Counted from the stretch's first letter, positions 24,863 to 34,773 are shown. The stretch: 64,000 nucleotides of DNA from an uncultured Bacteroidota bacterium (GCA_903901055.1 CAIUPO010000063.1:62001-126000); one strand, 5' to 3'. The notes: generated by a model from the sequence alone, not told the origin. Made by a program: numbers and translations.

Positions 24863-25210
24863 TTATTTTGACACAAAACTAATGATTAATAGAGTCAGCA
24901 CTGCAGCATTAATAAGGATTGTGACAACTGACTTCAGGAATTTCCATATCATGGCACAGTAAATCAGCAAACTGATGGTTGCAATACCAGCTATATAAAA
25001 CGGCCAACTTTCGTGCTTTTCAAATCCAAAATAAGAACATGCCTGAATAGCACCGCAAGTAATCAGTACATGCCCATCCATCAAGAGCCGCAATAGTTCA
25101 CGGTCATATTTCTTCCCATAATCGGAACGAAGCACAAATATGTCATGCAGGATGCCGTTTACAACAGCCCATACGCCCGCCCCAAGAACCACTAAGGATA
25201 AATAACTCAC
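24863..25210 (-). CDS. Small four-helix membrane protein
   Basis: The 115-residue product has four hydrophobic stretches (YLSLVVLGAGVWAVVNGIL, VLITCGAIQACSYFGF, FYIAGIATISLLIYCAMIW, VVTILINAAVLTLLIISFV). I do not recognise its family with confidence. Its start overlaps the stop of the upstream NADP-binding protein gene by 4 nt (ATGA), so the pair is coupled, and folB follows 5 nt later. Confidence 0.7.
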   Translation of the reverse strand: MSYLSLVVLGAGVWAVVNGILHDIFVLRSDYGKKYDRELLRLLMDGHVLITCGAIQACSYFGFEKHESWPFYIAGIATISLLIYCAMIWKFLKSVVTILINAAVLTLLIISFVSK

Positions 25211-25860
25211 TTCACTATTTTAAAGTTGAAATTAGGGTTGCCAAATTTCATCATCAGTCGCACCCATATTGGTAAAAGCATTTCCATGGTACGGGCGCCG
25301 GTAATGTCGCCCAAATCAATAATCGATTCCCATCCAAAAGACTTTATTATTTCCAATACAGTTGCTTTAGCAGATTCATCGTTACCGCACATGAAAAAAT
25401 CATGGGCACCTGAAGCCACCATAGTGGGGTTTACCATCAGCACGCAGTTCATTGTATTAAATGCTTTCACCACCTTAGCGCCCGGTATAGTTCTCTGAAT
25501 TTCCTCCCCAAGTGAATTAGTATTACTTAATGAAGGTATTAAAGAGGGTGGCATACCTTTGGAAAAATCAAGCGCGTTAGATACATCCACTAATATTTTG
25601 CCGTTCAGATTGTCGGCTCCGGCAGCTTTCACGGCATCTATTGCTCCATCACCTTTGGTGCAATTAAAAATAATTTCACCGAATGCGGATGCATCTGCAA
25701 ATGTGCCTTGCGTGCCATTTGCTCCGGCTTCTTTCACCCACTTAGCCGCCTTTTCATTAGTGGCTGTTCGTGAGCCCATCTTTACCTGATGCCCCAACTG
25801 CACTAACTTAGTGCCTAAGGTAGCACCCACCATTCCTGTTCCTAATATTCCTATTTTCAT
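25207..25860 (-). CDS. NADPH-dependent F420-reductase-like oxidoreductase
   Basis: The 217-residue product has a Rossmann start (MKIGILGTGMVGATLGTKLVQLGHQVKMGSR), then VDVSNALDFSKGMPPSL and KVVKAFNTMNCVLMVNP, which are hallmarks of the NADP-binding domain of the F420-dependent NADP reductase family. Bacteroidota do not generally use F420, so the true hydride acceptor is unknown. The C-terminus (GARTMEMLLPIWVRLMMKFG) matches the family. It is coupled to the small membrane protein downstream. Confidence 0.85.
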   Translation of the reverse strand: MKIGILGTGMVGATLGTKLVQLGHQVKMGSRTATNEKAAKWVKEAGANGTQGTFADASAFGEIIFNCTKGDGAIDAVKAAGADNLNGKILVDVSNALDFSKGMPPSLIPSLSNTNSLGEEIQRTIPGAKVVKAFNTMNCVLMVNPTMVASGAHDFFMCGNDESAKATVLEIIKSFGWESIIDLGDITGARTMEMLLPIWVRLMMKFGNPNFNFKIVK

Positions 25861-25865
25861 AAAAT

Positions 25866-26474
25866 TTAATTTACTTTTTTATAGATTACCGGGTCTCCCC
25901 AAGGTGAGGAGACAATTAATTCTTTATCATAAAGTTGTAATACTTTATAAATGCTACCGTAATATTCAATTTTAACACCATCGGAATTGCGATATTCGCC
26001 TGGTTCACTTTGCCATAAATTCCAATTGGATGAGCACGCACCATGAATTTCCTTTAGATTTTTGAGCAAACAGAAATTACCCTTAGTCATTTCTTTATCC
26101 CCCCGTTCAAATAAATAGAATCCTGTTCCTTCGTATTCATCCCAATTTATAATTGTATCGGTTAATCTTAGCTCATCAAAAGCCCTAATTGTATCTTTAT
26201 AATAAAACATTATTCCAGCTGCTCTTCCATTTAATAAGTTGTTTCCAAAAAACAAACCAACGTTTGTATCACTCGCACACCGCCATGTCCCATTGAGTTT
26301 TTCCTTTAAAGTAGATTCCGTAAACTCTTGCTTTTGTATCAGCACACATGAATTGGGGTAGAACATTTCTTGTTCTCGGGCCTCATTATTTGCAGCAATA
26401 AAAGGGTATGGCCCCTGCGCCTCGCAATAAATAGAAAACAAAAACGAACTAACTATAAAGAGAAATGATTTCAT
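25866..26474 (-). CDS. Exported protein of unknown function
   Basis: The 202-residue product has a signal peptide (MKSFLFIVSSFLFSIYCEAQ) and a beta-rich, tryptophan-containing mature part (KLNGTWRCASDTNVGLFFGN, GACSSNWNLWQSEPGEYRN, DKELIVSSPWGDPVIYKK). The NGTWRC element near the start resembles lipocalin-like stress proteins, but the similarity is too short to name it. It ends 5 nt before the oxidoreductase gene. Confidence 0.65.
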   Translation of the reverse strand: MKSFLFIVSSFLFSIYCEAQGPYPFIAANNEAREQEMFYPNSCVLIQKQEFTESTLKEKLNGTWRCASDTNVGLFFGNNLLNGRAAGIMFYYKDTIRAFDELRLTDTIINWDEYEGTGFYLFERGDKEMTKGNFCLLKNLKEIHGACSSNWNLWQSEPGEYRNSDGVKIEYYGSIYKVLQLYDKELIVSSPWGDPVIYKKVN

Positions 26475-26563
26475 TTAATTTTAAATTCAAATCAAATATA
26501 CAAAATTTTCATTCGACAATCAGGTTCAAACCTCTATATTTAACCTCCACATAACACACCACT

Positions 26564-27550
26564 ATGACTTCGAGAAGAGACTTTATAAAAAAATCAGCAT
26601 TTGCATCTGCATTTGTTGTTACCGGATTACCAAAATTTGGAAAGAGCGCCCAATTGCCGAGCACTTCAGGTACAACCAAACCAATTGTAATTTCCACCTG
26701 GAAGCATGGAATACCGGCCAATGATGCCGCCTGGAAAATATTATCAAGTGGTGGGCGGGCTTTGGATGCAGTAGAGCAGGGTGTAATGGTTCCGGAAGCA
26801 GACCCGAACAATACAAGCGTTGGCTTGGGTGGTAATCCTGACCGTGATGGACATGTAACCCTTGATGCATCTATTATGGATGAAAAAGGTAATGCAGGTT
26901 CGGTTGCGTTTTTAGAGCATATCCTCCACCCTATTTCAGTAGCCAGAATGGTTATGGAAAAAACTCCGCACGTTATGCTGGTTGGCGAAGGAGCGTATCA
27001 GTTTGCGATTGATAATGGCTTCAAACGCTCCGATCAGGGAATGACACCCGAGGTAAAAGCCAACTGGGAAAAATGGAAAGCTGAAAACAAATACAATCCA
27101 AAAATTGATAAAAATAATCACGATACTATTGGAATGGTTGCGCTGGATAATGCCGGAGATGTGTCAGGAGCTTGCACTACCAGTGGCCTTGGAATGAAAA
27201 TGCATGGGCGTGTTGGCGACTCCCCAATTATTGGAGCAGGTATGTTTGCCGATAATGATGTTGGCGCTGCCTGTGCAACCGGCGTTGGTGAAGCAGTAAT
27301 AAAAATTTGTGGTTCTCACCTTATTGTGGAATTAATGCGTAATGGCAAAACACCACAACAAGCTTGTGAGGAAGCTGTAAAAAGGATTGCAAAAAAAGTC
27401 AGTAACTATAAAGATATTCAGGTAGGATTTCTGGCATTGAACAAAGCGGGAGATGTTGGAGCCTATTCAATTGTGAAAGGTTTCAATTATGCAGTTGCTT
27501 GCAATGGCCAGAACAGGCTTTTTGATTCCGATTATTTGGTGAAGGAGTAA
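26564..27550 (+). CDS. N4-(beta-N-acetylglucosaminyl)-L-asparaginase-like Ntn hydrolase
   Basis: The 328-residue product starts with a Tat signal (SRRDFIKKSAFASAFVVTG). The mature protein is an isoaspartyl peptidase/aspartylglucosaminidase type enzyme: SVGLGGNPDRDGHVTLDAS, the autocleavage site NHDTIGMVALD, where the exposed Thr after HD becomes the nucleophile, and GDSPIIGAGMFADNDVGAACATGVGEA. The family hydrolyses the Asn-GlcNAc link of glycopeptides or isoaspartyl dipeptides in the periplasm. Folding before export by Tat fits the need for autocleavage. Confidence 0.92.
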   Translation: MTSRRDFIKKSAFASAFVVTGLPKFGKSAQLPSTSGTTKPIVISTWKHGIPANDAAWKILSSGGRALDAVEQGVMVPEADPNNTSVGLGGNPDRDGHVTLDASIMDEKGNAGSVAFLEHILHPISVARMVMEKTPHVMLVGEGAYQFAIDNGFKRSDQGMTPEVKANWEKWKAENKYNPKIDKNNHDTIGMVALDNAGDVSGACTTSGLGMKMHGRVGDSPIIGAGMFADNDVGAACATGVGEAVIKICGSHLIVELMRNGKTPQQACEEAVKRIAKKVSNYKDIQVGFLALNKAGDVGAYSIVKGFNYAVACNGQNRLFDSDYLVKE

Positions 27551-27580
27551 AAGACATTGCCACAGATTCACAGATTAGAA

Positions 27581-28087
27581 ATGAAATCTAAGAAATTCAC
27601 AGGAAGGCTTAATAAAATTATTCTTTTCATTAGCCTTTGTATTCTTGCTTTCGGCTGTGGCGAAATAAAAAAAGTCATTGGAGGAAATGTAGAAGTAACC
27701 AGGTATCGGGAAATGAAATGGTTTAATGTAAAGCTATTGAAAAAGATCCAATTTTTTGATAGTACTGAGCAGGTTAATTTGCGAAGGGGGTATATTGACC
27801 TAATCCCATTTTATGTTGATAAGAAACAAGGTTCCGGAATTATTTTATATACCACGAGGGGAGACTACAATAATCGCACTCCCCTATTTGTGAAATATGA
27901 AAATGGCGGTGACCCTTATTGTGTTTTTATAGTTATTCAAAACAAGAAAGTACTCTTATTCAAAAACAATAATTCTGATTCTAACAGGATATTTATGAAT
28001 GAATTAAAAAGTGCCTTACCTACTATACCTGATTCCATAACTAGTCAAAGCTGTATATTGAATAATCTCATCTTTGTAGATGAGTAG
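27581..28087 (+). CDS. Lipoprotein of unknown function
   Basis: The ATG at 27581 is preferred over 27557: the extra eight residues (MPQIHRLE) come from a dispersed CACAGATTCACAGATT-type spacer sequence. The product (about 168 residues) has a lipoprotein signal (IILFISLCILAFGCGE) and a mixed alpha/beta body (RRGYIDLIPFYVDKKQGSGI, YTTRGDYNNRTPLFVKYENG). No family is recognised. Confidence 0.65.
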   Translation: MKSKKFTGRLNKIILFISLCILAFGCGEIKKVIGGNVEVTRYREMKWFNVKLLKKIQFFDSTEQVNLRRGYIDLIPFYVDKKQGSGIILYTTRGDYNNRTPLFVKYENGGDPYCVFIVIQNKKVLLFKNNNSDSNRIFMNELKSALPTIPDSITSQSCILNNLIFVDE

Positions 28088-28182
28088 TAGCTTAGAATAT
28101 GGAATGATGATTTTCACATTTCTCCGTTCATAACTTACTCATAACTTAACATCCAACTATTCTGAAAAAACAGGCTTTGGCG

Positions 28183-28190
28183 TAACTTTG
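28183..28190 (+). promoter_or_regulatory. TAnnTTTG box upstream of dnaE
   Basis: TAACTTTG matches the -7 consensus and lies 34 nt before the dnaE ATG. A clear TTTG upstream element at the expected spacing is not present. Confidence 0.5.
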
Positions 28191-28224
28191 CAATCCTTAA
28201 AAAAATTAGGGCGAAAACAGACCT

Positions 28225-31200
28225 ATGCCAGACTTCACACACCTCCACGTACATACTAAATATTCTTTATTAGACGGGGCCTCGCAGGTTCCCCAACTGA
28301 TGAAAAAAGCCAAAGAAAATGGCATGAAAGCTATTGCCATTACCGATCATGGAAATATGCTTGGTGTGCCGGAATTTTGTGCCGAGGCTGAGAAGAATGA
28401 TTTGCTTCCTATAATAGGTTGCGAATTTTACATTGCACCCCGTAGCCGCTTTGAAAAAACGAAGGTTGAAGGCAGTGAAGAGAAGAACTATTACCATCAG
28501 TTACTTCTTGCAAAAAACCCTGCCGGATATAAAAATATCTCCAAGCTTTGTTCCTTCGGTTTTATAGATGGTTACTATTACAAGCCCCGGATTGACCGCG
28601 AACTTATCAAGCAATATAAAGATGGACTCATAGCCACCACATCATGTTTGGCAAGTGAGGTAAACCGTACCATTATTGATAAAGGTGAAGAGGCGGGCGA
28701 GAAAGTATTTTTGGAATGGAGGGAAATTTTCGGGGAAGATTATTACATTGAATTACAACGTCACGGGATTAAGGAGCAGGATATTTGTAATGAAATTCTG
28801 AAGAAGTGGAGTAAAAAGTACAATGTAAAAATCATTGCTACAAACGACGTTCACTATGTAGATTTACAAGATGCCGAAGCTCAGGATATCTTGCTCTGCA
28901 TCCAAACAGGCAAGGATTTCAGCGACCCGAAAAGGATGCGTTTTGATAACGACCAGTTCTTCTTCAAAACCCAGAAAGAAATGGGTTTATTGTTTGAAGA
29001 CACCCCTGAAGCCATTGATAATACAGGAGAAATTGTATCCAAGATTGAAAAGATAAGTTTAAAGAGGAGCCTGCAACTACCGGTTTATAATCTACCTGAA
29101 GGCTTCACCAATGCTGATGAATATTTACGCCATCTTACGTATGAAGGTGCGAAACGAAAATACCAAAGCATAACAGAGGAAGTCCGCAACAGGATTGAGT
29201 TTGAGTTAAGCGAAATAAAGATAACAGGATACGCAGGATACTTTTTAATTGTTCAGGATTTTATCGCTGCCGCGAAAAGATTGGATGTGTGGGTAGGCCC
29301 CGGACGTGGCTCTGCGGCCAGTTCCATTGTTGCATATTGTACCGGCATCACCAATATTGACCCTGTAGGATATAAATTACTCTTTGAGCGTTTCCTCACA
29401 TCAGAGCGAGTTTCCATGCCTGATATAGACATTGACTTTGACGATAAAGGCCGTGAAAAGGTTATCCAATATGTGGTTGATAAATATGGCAGGGAGCGGG
29501 TTGCACAGATTGTTACCATTGGAACTATGGCAGCAAAGAGCGCAGTGAAAGACGTAGCACGCACGCTAAAAGTACCACTTCAGGAAGCTAACCGCCTGAC
29601 AAAAATGATTCCTTTCAACGCTAAAGATTTGGCAGATGCTATTGACAAATCGAAAGAGTTAAGAGAAGTTCTTGCCCAACAAGATACTGACCTTGGAAAA
29701 ACCCTGAGACTTGCAACTGTACTTGACGGAACCGCCCGCCAGACGGGCATTCACGCGGCAGGTATAATAATTGCGCCAGATGATATAAAAGAATTTTTGC
29801 CTGTCCTTACCAACAAAGATTCTGACCTCTACATTACCCAATACGAAGGCCAGTTTGTAGAGAAAGTAGGTATGCTAAAGATGGACTTCCTCGGCCTGAA
29901 AACCCTTACCATCCTTAAAGAAGCCATTGCCTTAATAAAAAAGACAAGAGGCATTGAAATTGATATTGACAAAGTCCCGATTGACGATAAAAAGACCTAC
30001 GAGCTTTTCCAACGTGGAGAAATGGTAGGTATATTTCAGTTTGAGTCGCCGGGAATGCAGGCGTATCTGAAAGACTTAAAGCCCACAAATATTGAGGATC
30101 TTATTGCTATGAATGCTCTTTATCGTCCCGGCCCAATGGACGATATCCCTGCATATATCGCCCGAAAGAATGGTAAAGAAAAGCCATACTATTATGACCC
30201 CTTGGCGGAGGAAATTCTCAAACCAACTTTTGGTGTGATTGTATACCAGGAACAGGTGATGCTTATCTCGCAAGTGATGGCAGATTTTACCCGTGGCCAG
30301 GCAGATATGCTCCGTAAGGCGATGGGTAAAAAAGATATGGCATTGCTGGCACAACAAAAACAAAAGTTTATTGATGGGGCTGTTGCAAAAGGATGTGCTG
30401 AAAAAGTTGCTACTGAATTATTCGACAAGATGGCTAAGTTCGGCGGCTATGGCTTTAACCGTGCACATGCTGCTGCATACTCTGTGCTGGCTTATCAAAC
30501 AGGGTACCTTAAAGCAAACTACCTTGCTGAGTATATGGCATCGGTGCTTACAAACAGTATGGGTGACATTGAAAAGCTCACTTTCTTTATTGATGAGTGC
30601 CGTAAAATGGGCCTTCCTGTGCTTGGACCAGACTTGAATAAGAGCGAGCACATTTTTGCTGTCACTCCAAAAGGGGAAATCAGTTTCGGATTGGGAGCCG
30701 TGAAAGGCGTTGGTGAAGCGGCTGTTGCTGCAATTGTTGCAGAACGTGAAGCGAATGGATTGTTTAAGGATGTTTTCGACCTGATGAGTCGTGTTAACCT
30801 TAGAAGCGCTAACAAAAAAACCTTCGAAAGCCTTATCATGGCTGGTGCTTTCGATGCACTGGGTAATTTCCACCGTGCACAATATTTTGCACAGGAAAAC
30901 GGAAAAATAAGTTTCCTTGAGTCGCTTATTCGCTTTGGCAATGCCGTTCAGGATGCAAGCACACAAGGACAAAATTCCCTTTTTGGAGAGACGTTAGATA
31001 ATTCTGTTTCCAAGCCACAACCTTTGCCGACTGCACCCTGGAGCAGAATTGAGCTAATCAATAAAGAAAAAGAAGTAGCGGGTTTTTATATCTCAGGCCA
31101 TCCGCTTGACGATTATAAATTTGACATTGAGAATTTCTGTACAGTCACGTTAAATGCACTGGAAGACCTTACCCCATTCAAGGGAAAAGAAATCTCCATA

Positions 31201-31686
31201 GCAGGAATTGTTACTGAAGCCGCCCACCGCCTGACACAAAACGGGAAACAGTTTGGCAGCTTTACATTAGAAGATTATCATGGAAAAGTATCCATGATGC
31301 TTTGGCAGGACGACTATCTGAAGTTTAAACATTATCTGGAAAACGGGCAATTCCTCTTCATAAAGGCAAAAGTTAACAACCGCTTTAATACAGAACAACT
31401 GGAATTAAAGGTTATGCAAATTTATTTGTTGAATTCTATCCGCGAAAAGTACTCGAAGAGCCTTACTCTGCAAATTCCCATCAAGGATGTTTCTGCTGAT
31501 ATGGCTAAGTATATTAGCGATATTACCAGCGGATCACCGGGAGCATGCAGCCTTAAAATTTTATTGGTTGACTCGGATACGAACATGAGTGTTGACCTCG
31601 TCTCCAAAAAGATTCGCCTTAACCTCAGCAACGACCTTATTGGGCAGGTGCAAAAGATGAATGGGGTAAGCATGAAGTTGAATTAG
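28225..31686 (+). CDS. dnaE: DNA polymerase III alpha subunit
   Basis: The 1153-residue product is the replicative polymerase catalytic subunit. It has an N-terminal PHP domain (FTHLHVHTKYSLLDGASQV, ITDHGNMLG, TNDVHYV), the palm with the catalytic acidic motif (GPGRGSAASSIVAY near residue 355, then PDIDIDFDDKGREKVIQY near 395), a tandem helix-hairpin-helix and beta-clamp region, and a C-terminal OB fold (ISIAGIVTEAAHRLTQNGKQ, then GSFTLEDYHGKVSMMLW near 1030). Its length and order are those of ordinary DnaE, and it appears complete. Confidence 0.97.
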   Translation: MPDFTHLHVHTKYSLLDGASQVPQLMKKAKENGMKAIAITDHGNMLGVPEFCAEAEKNDLLPIIGCEFYIAPRSRFEKTKVEGSEEKNYYHQLLLAKNPAGYKNISKLCSFGFIDGYYYKPRIDRELIKQYKDGLIATTSCLASEVNRTIIDKGEEAGEKVFLEWREIFGEDYYIELQRHGIKEQDICNEILKKWSKKYNVKIIATNDVHYVDLQDAEAQDILLCIQTGKDFSDPKRMRFDNDQFFFKTQKEMGLLFEDTPEAIDNTGEIVSKIEKISLKRSLQLPVYNLPEGFTNADEYLRHLTYEGAKRKYQSITEEVRNRIEFELSEIKITGYAGYFLIVQDFIAAAKRLDVWVGPGRGSAASSIVAYCTGITNIDPVGYKLLFERFLTSERVSMPDIDIDFDDKGREKVIQYVVDKYGRERVAQIVTIGTMAAKSAVKDVARTLKVPLQEANRLTKMIPFNAKDLADAIDKSKELREVLAQQDTDLGKTLRLATVLDGTARQTGIHAAGIIIAPDDIKEFLPVLTNKDSDLYITQYEGQFVEKVGMLKMDFLGLKTLTILKEAIALIKKTRGIEIDIDKVPIDDKKTYELFQRGEMVGIFQFESPGMQAYLKDLKPTNIEDLIAMNALYRPGPMDDIPAYIARKNGKEKPYYYDPLAEEILKPTFGVIVYQEQVMLISQVMADFTRGQADMLRKAMGKKDMALLAQQKQKFIDGAVAKGCAEKVATELFDKMAKFGGYGFNRAHAAAYSVLAYQTGYLKANYLAEYMASVLTNSMGDIEKLTFFIDECRKMGLPVLGPDLNKSEHIFAVTPKGEISFGLGAVKGVGEAAVAAIVAEREANGLFKDVFDLMSRVNLRSANKKTFESLIMAGAFDALGNFHRAQYFAQENGKISFLESLIRFGNAVQDASTQGQNSLFGETLDNSVSKPQPLPTAPWSRIELINKEKEVAGFYISGHPLDDYKFDIENFCTVTLNALEDLTPFKGKEISIAGIVTEAAHRLTQNGKQFGSFTLEDYHGKVSMMLWQDDYLKFKHYLENGQFLFIKAKVNNRFNTEQLELKVMQIYLLNSIREKYSKSLTLQIPIKDVSADMAKYISDITSGSPGACSLKILLVDSDTNMSVDLVSKKIRLNLSNDLIGQVQKMNGVSMKLN

Positions 31687-31786
31687 TCACATTTACGAAA
31701 CCTTTTCCGGTTTGTATCGTTCTAAGTTGAGAGCAACCTAAACCTTGGTTATTGATTAAAACCTACTCATTTTTAAATTCAACAAA

Positions 31787-32419
31787 ATGAGAAAATTGGT
31801 TGCAATTCTATTACTAATTCCTTCTTTTCATGCCATAGCCGCCGCCAACACGGGAGACAGCAATCTTATTGGTTGGAATGAAGCTATCATTCAAAAAGCG
31901 AATACAGCAGCAGATGTTAGTTATATGACAGAAAATGAAAAAAAGGTTGTGGAATACATTAACCTTAGCAGAATGCAACCGCAATTATTTGCAAGTACTC
32001 TATTGAAAAACTACCTGAAAGGCTACCCGGCGTTGGAATCAAATGACTATGTATTGAGTTTACAAAGTGATCTCGAATCGGCCACTTCATTAGAGTCTTT
32101 TTTACCTGACACTGAACTTTATTGGTGCGCCGAAAAATGGGCCGATTTTATCGGTACAAATGGAATGGGTGGTCACGGAGACTTTCAAGTACGGGTTCAG
32201 AATTTTCTCGATGAAAATAAAAGGGTTGGTGAAGATATTGATTACGGTTTTAATGATCCACTGACCATAGTGATGAGATTGCTAATTGACAATGGTGTGG
32301 AAGGTGTTGGACACCGTAAAGCCATCCTCAATAATGACTATACTAATATCGGACTTTCTATTAAACCACACATTAATTTTACCTGGGCTTGTGTTATTGA
32401 TTTCGATGGGAAGATGTGA
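31787..32419 (+). CDS. CAP/SCP-domain exported protein
   Basis: The 210-residue product has a signal peptide (LVAILLLIPSFHAIAAA) and a CAP-like fold: NEKKVVEYINLSRMQPQLFA, AEKWADFIGTNGMGGHGDFQ, RVGEDIDYGF, VEGVGHRKAILNNDYTNIGL. The HRKAIL...IG segment is the usual CAP cavity motif. CAP proteins in bacteria are exported and of diverse or unknown function. It stands alone between dnaE and the pab genes. Confidence 0.8.
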   Translation: MRKLVAILLLIPSFHAIAAANTGDSNLIGWNEAIIQKANTAADVSYMTENEKKVVEYINLSRMQPQLFASTLLKNYLKGYPALESNDYVLSLQSDLESATSLESFLPDTELYWCAEKWADFIGTNGMGGHGDFQVRVQNFLDENKRVGEDIDYGFNDPLTIVMRLLIDNGVEGVGHRKAILNNDYTNIGLSIKPHINFTWACVIDFDGKM

Positions 32420-32540
32420 TTTTGCAGACTGGATTTCATTGCGCAATCAACTATTTTCCGGTGGTTTTTGTAATTTAATTTTATTGGAGTATTGACATTT
32501 AGAAAGCATAAATTGACGGTCACCATAATTTTGACTAATC

Positions 32541-33158
32541 TTGTATACTCAAAACACAAGTGTGGATTCAGGTTCGAACAGGTTAAGAAGCAAAAATAAG
32601 GTTGTATTCGTTGAGAATAATGATTCCTTCTCATGGAACGTAATTGACGCACTCCCTTTTTCACGTTCTGAAATAACTATTATCCAGCATTCCCGCGAAA
32701 GTCAAGCAAATAAAATTCCTGATGATGCAAACTTTGTTGTAATTGGCCCCGGCCCGATGGACCCCATTCGCACCGGACTTACAGATATCGTACTTTTATG
32801 TGCCGAAAAAAAAATCCCCGTGCTCGGAATTTGTCTGGGCTTTCAGGCAATTGGAATGGCTTTCGGGGCAAAGCTTATACGCACAAATCCGGTTCACGGC
32901 AAGCGGAGTAGTATAAACTTTTCTTCTTCCCGCTTCTTCCCTGAATTTTATGGCGATGTGGAAGTGATGCGCTACCACTCACTTTCATTGGAGAATATAA
33001 AATCACCTATAAATACAATTGCGAGTACTTCAGACGACATACCAATGGCACTTGAACATGAAACCTTGCCCATAGCGGGTTTCCAGTTTCATCCTGATTC
33101 ATTTGGAACAAGCAGAGGTACAGAAATGATTCATTCTTTTTTTAAACATGCACTATGA
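32541..33158 (+). CDS. pabA: Aminodeoxychorismate/anthranilate synthase glutaminase subunit
   Basis: The class I glutamine amidotransferase shows VFVENNDSFSWNVID, VIGPGPMDP, the nucleophile elbow VLGICLGFQAIGMAFGAKL (Cys near residue 99) and the His/Glu end GFQFHPDSFG. It supplies ammonia to the synthase encoded next. The ORF begins at a TTG at 32541, only 7 nt after a TAATTTTG promoter box, so a leaderless mRNA or the in-frame GTG at 32562 are alternatives. Its last codon overlaps pabB (ATGA). The pabABC order argues for p-aminobenzoate rather than tryptophan synthesis. Confidence 0.9.
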   Translation: MYTQNTSVDSGSNRLRSKNKVVFVENNDSFSWNVIDALPFSRSEITIIQHSRESQANKIPDDANFVVIGPGPMDPIRTGLTDIVLLCAEKKIPVLGICLGFQAIGMAFGAKLIRTNPVHGKRSSINFSSSRFFPEFYGDVEVMRYHSLSLENIKSPINTIASTSDDIPMALEHETLPIAGFQFHPDSFGTSRGTEMIHSFFKHAL

Positions 33159-34129
33159 ATCTATCGGAGCTTGAATATATGGATTCATTCGCATTGCTCT
33201 CACCTGGCTTTGGTGACGGGCATTACCTGTTGTGCGAGGAACTGCAACCATCCGGTAAGAATGGAAACCTCGTAGTCCAACCCTTTGAAGGTCCTGCCCA
33301 ATGGTTCATTGCTTCTACCCGGGAAGTTACTCTGAATATGAATGTTCCACAACCAACCATATCCCTTGGTGCTGATGAAAAGGGTTATGTGGAAGGTGTG
33401 GAAACAATCCGTAGTAAAATTGCGGCAGGCGATGTTTATCAGGTAAACCTTACCATGCGAGCCACTATCAATAACGTTTCGGGCGCAGAATTATTTACCT
33501 TGCTTTGCAAAAATGGGGTTCCCCGTTTTGCAGCATGGGTAAGGCTTCCCGATGGAAATGAATTTGTTTCGGCATCACCTGAACTGTTTTTTGAAAAGAC
33601 AGACAATACCCTGCATTGCCAGCCTATGAAGGGAACTTCGCCAAAAGATAAAAAAGAATGGCTGGAAAAAAGTGAAAAAGATATTGCAGAACTTGCTATG
33701 ATTACTGACCTAGTCAGGAACGATATGACTCCGCTTTGCAATCCGCAGAGCGTAAAGGTTGTAAATGAACGCCTGTTGATTGAGTTGCCTTATGTCGTAC
33801 AAGCTGTCAGTGATGTGGAAGGCACACTAATGCAAGATATCTCTATTGGTGAAATACTCAAAGCCCTTCATCCATGCGGATCTATAACAGGTGCGCCAAA
33901 AAATGCGGCGATACACTTAATCAAGTCTCTCGAAAGCTCAGAACGTAAATATTATTGTGGTTCGTTGGGATATATCAATGGGCATAACGCCATATTCAGC
34001 ATACTTATAAGGACAGCGTATAAATCAGGAGACCATTGGATATATGGCACGGGTGGCGGCATTGTCTGGGATTCCGACCCTGAACTTGAGTTGGAAGAGG
34101 CACGAATGAAAATGGGAATTTTAAAATGA
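33155..34129 (+). CDS. pabB: Aminodeoxychorismate synthase component I
   Basis: The 324-residue chorismate-binding enzyme contains RSKIAAGDVYQVNLTMRA, MKGTSPKDKKEWLEKSEKDI, MITDLVRNDMTPLC, HPCGSITGAPKNAAI and YGTGGGIVWDSDPELELEEA, the catalytic core of PabB/TrpE. It is shorter than TrpE because the N-terminal domain is reduced, as in many compact PabB proteins. With PabA it turns chorismate and glutamine into aminodeoxychorismate. It overlaps both neighbours by 4 nt. Confidence 0.93.
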   Translation: MNLSELEYMDSFALLSPGFGDGHYLLCEELQPSGKNGNLVVQPFEGPAQWFIASTREVTLNMNVPQPTISLGADEKGYVEGVETIRSKIAAGDVYQVNLTMRATINNVSGAELFTLLCKNGVPRFAAWVRLPDGNEFVSASPELFFEKTDNTLHCQPMKGTSPKDKKEWLEKSEKDIAELAMITDLVRNDMTPLCNPQSVKVVNERLLIELPYVVQAVSDVEGTLMQDISIGEILKALHPCGSITGAPKNAAIHLIKSLESSERKYYCGSLGYINGHNAIFSILIRTAYKSGDHWIYGTGGGIVWDSDPELELEEARMKMGILK

Positions 34130-34746
34130 GTTTTACAACACTTCGGATAAATGATGATGGAGTGTTGCTTTACGCCCTGCATGAAGAAAGATTCCGCAAT
34201 AGTGGTGAAGACGCTATACTTTCATACAGAAAATTTGCATTGGAAGCAAAAGCCGGGGTTTACAACCTTACTTGGGATGGGGAAAATTTATTAGTTAAAG
34301 AACGCGGCGAAAGCAATTTGTTTGATGGAATGCCTGCCAGATATAGGGTTTCACCTATAGCGCATTTAAAAAACCGTATCGATAAACCTGCACCACCAAG
34401 TATCTATTCCAACTTGGTTGAACCAACTATTTCAACGTTGCTTACTTCTGCCGACGGAAAAGAAATTTATGAAAGCTGCAGAGCTTCCATTATTTCGTGG
34501 AACGGGAAAAATATCATTAGAGTCCCAGATAATCGGCCGGCTGTTAAGTCGACTATGGAAAGGCTCTTGAAGGATATGCCTGATGTTATTGAAGAACCAA
34601 TACTAGTAGACTCTGCCTATCCTATCACATTAATAAATGCAGTGAAATGTACCTGTACAATCTCTGTGGAAGGAAGAAACCCTTTTCCTATTGAACAATT
34701 GGAGAAAATCAAGGAAGCGTTTTTGGCAACAGCAAAAAGGCAATAG
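34126..34746 (+). CDS. pabC: Aminodeoxychorismate lyase-like aminotransferase class IV
   Basis: The 206-residue product is short and divergent but keeps the PabC order: RVSPIAHLKNRIDKPAPPSI, with a lysine in the place of the PLP-binding lysine, then YESCRASIISWNGKNIIRVP and STMERLLKDMP, which line up with the ECCAANLFWRKG region of E. coli PabC (from memory). It would release p-aminobenzoate and pyruvate. The 4-nt overlap with pabB strongly supports this role. Confidence 0.83.
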   Translation: MSFTTLRINDDGVLLYALHEERFRNSGEDAILSYRKFALEAKAGVYNLTWDGENLLVKERGESNLFDGMPARYRVSPIAHLKNRIDKPAPPSIYSNLVEPTISTLLTSADGKEIYESCRASIISWNGKNIIRVPDNRPAVKSTMERLLKDMPDVIEEPILVDSAYPITLINAVKCTCTISVEGRNPFPIEQLEKIKEAFLATAKRQ

Positions 34747-34773
34747 GCAATTTTTACTACTTTTACCTACCTG

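Noticed and set aside
30418-30972. 184-residue minus-strand ORF
   Set aside because: Lies wholly inside dnaE on the opposite strand; dnaE has conserved motifs across the same bases.
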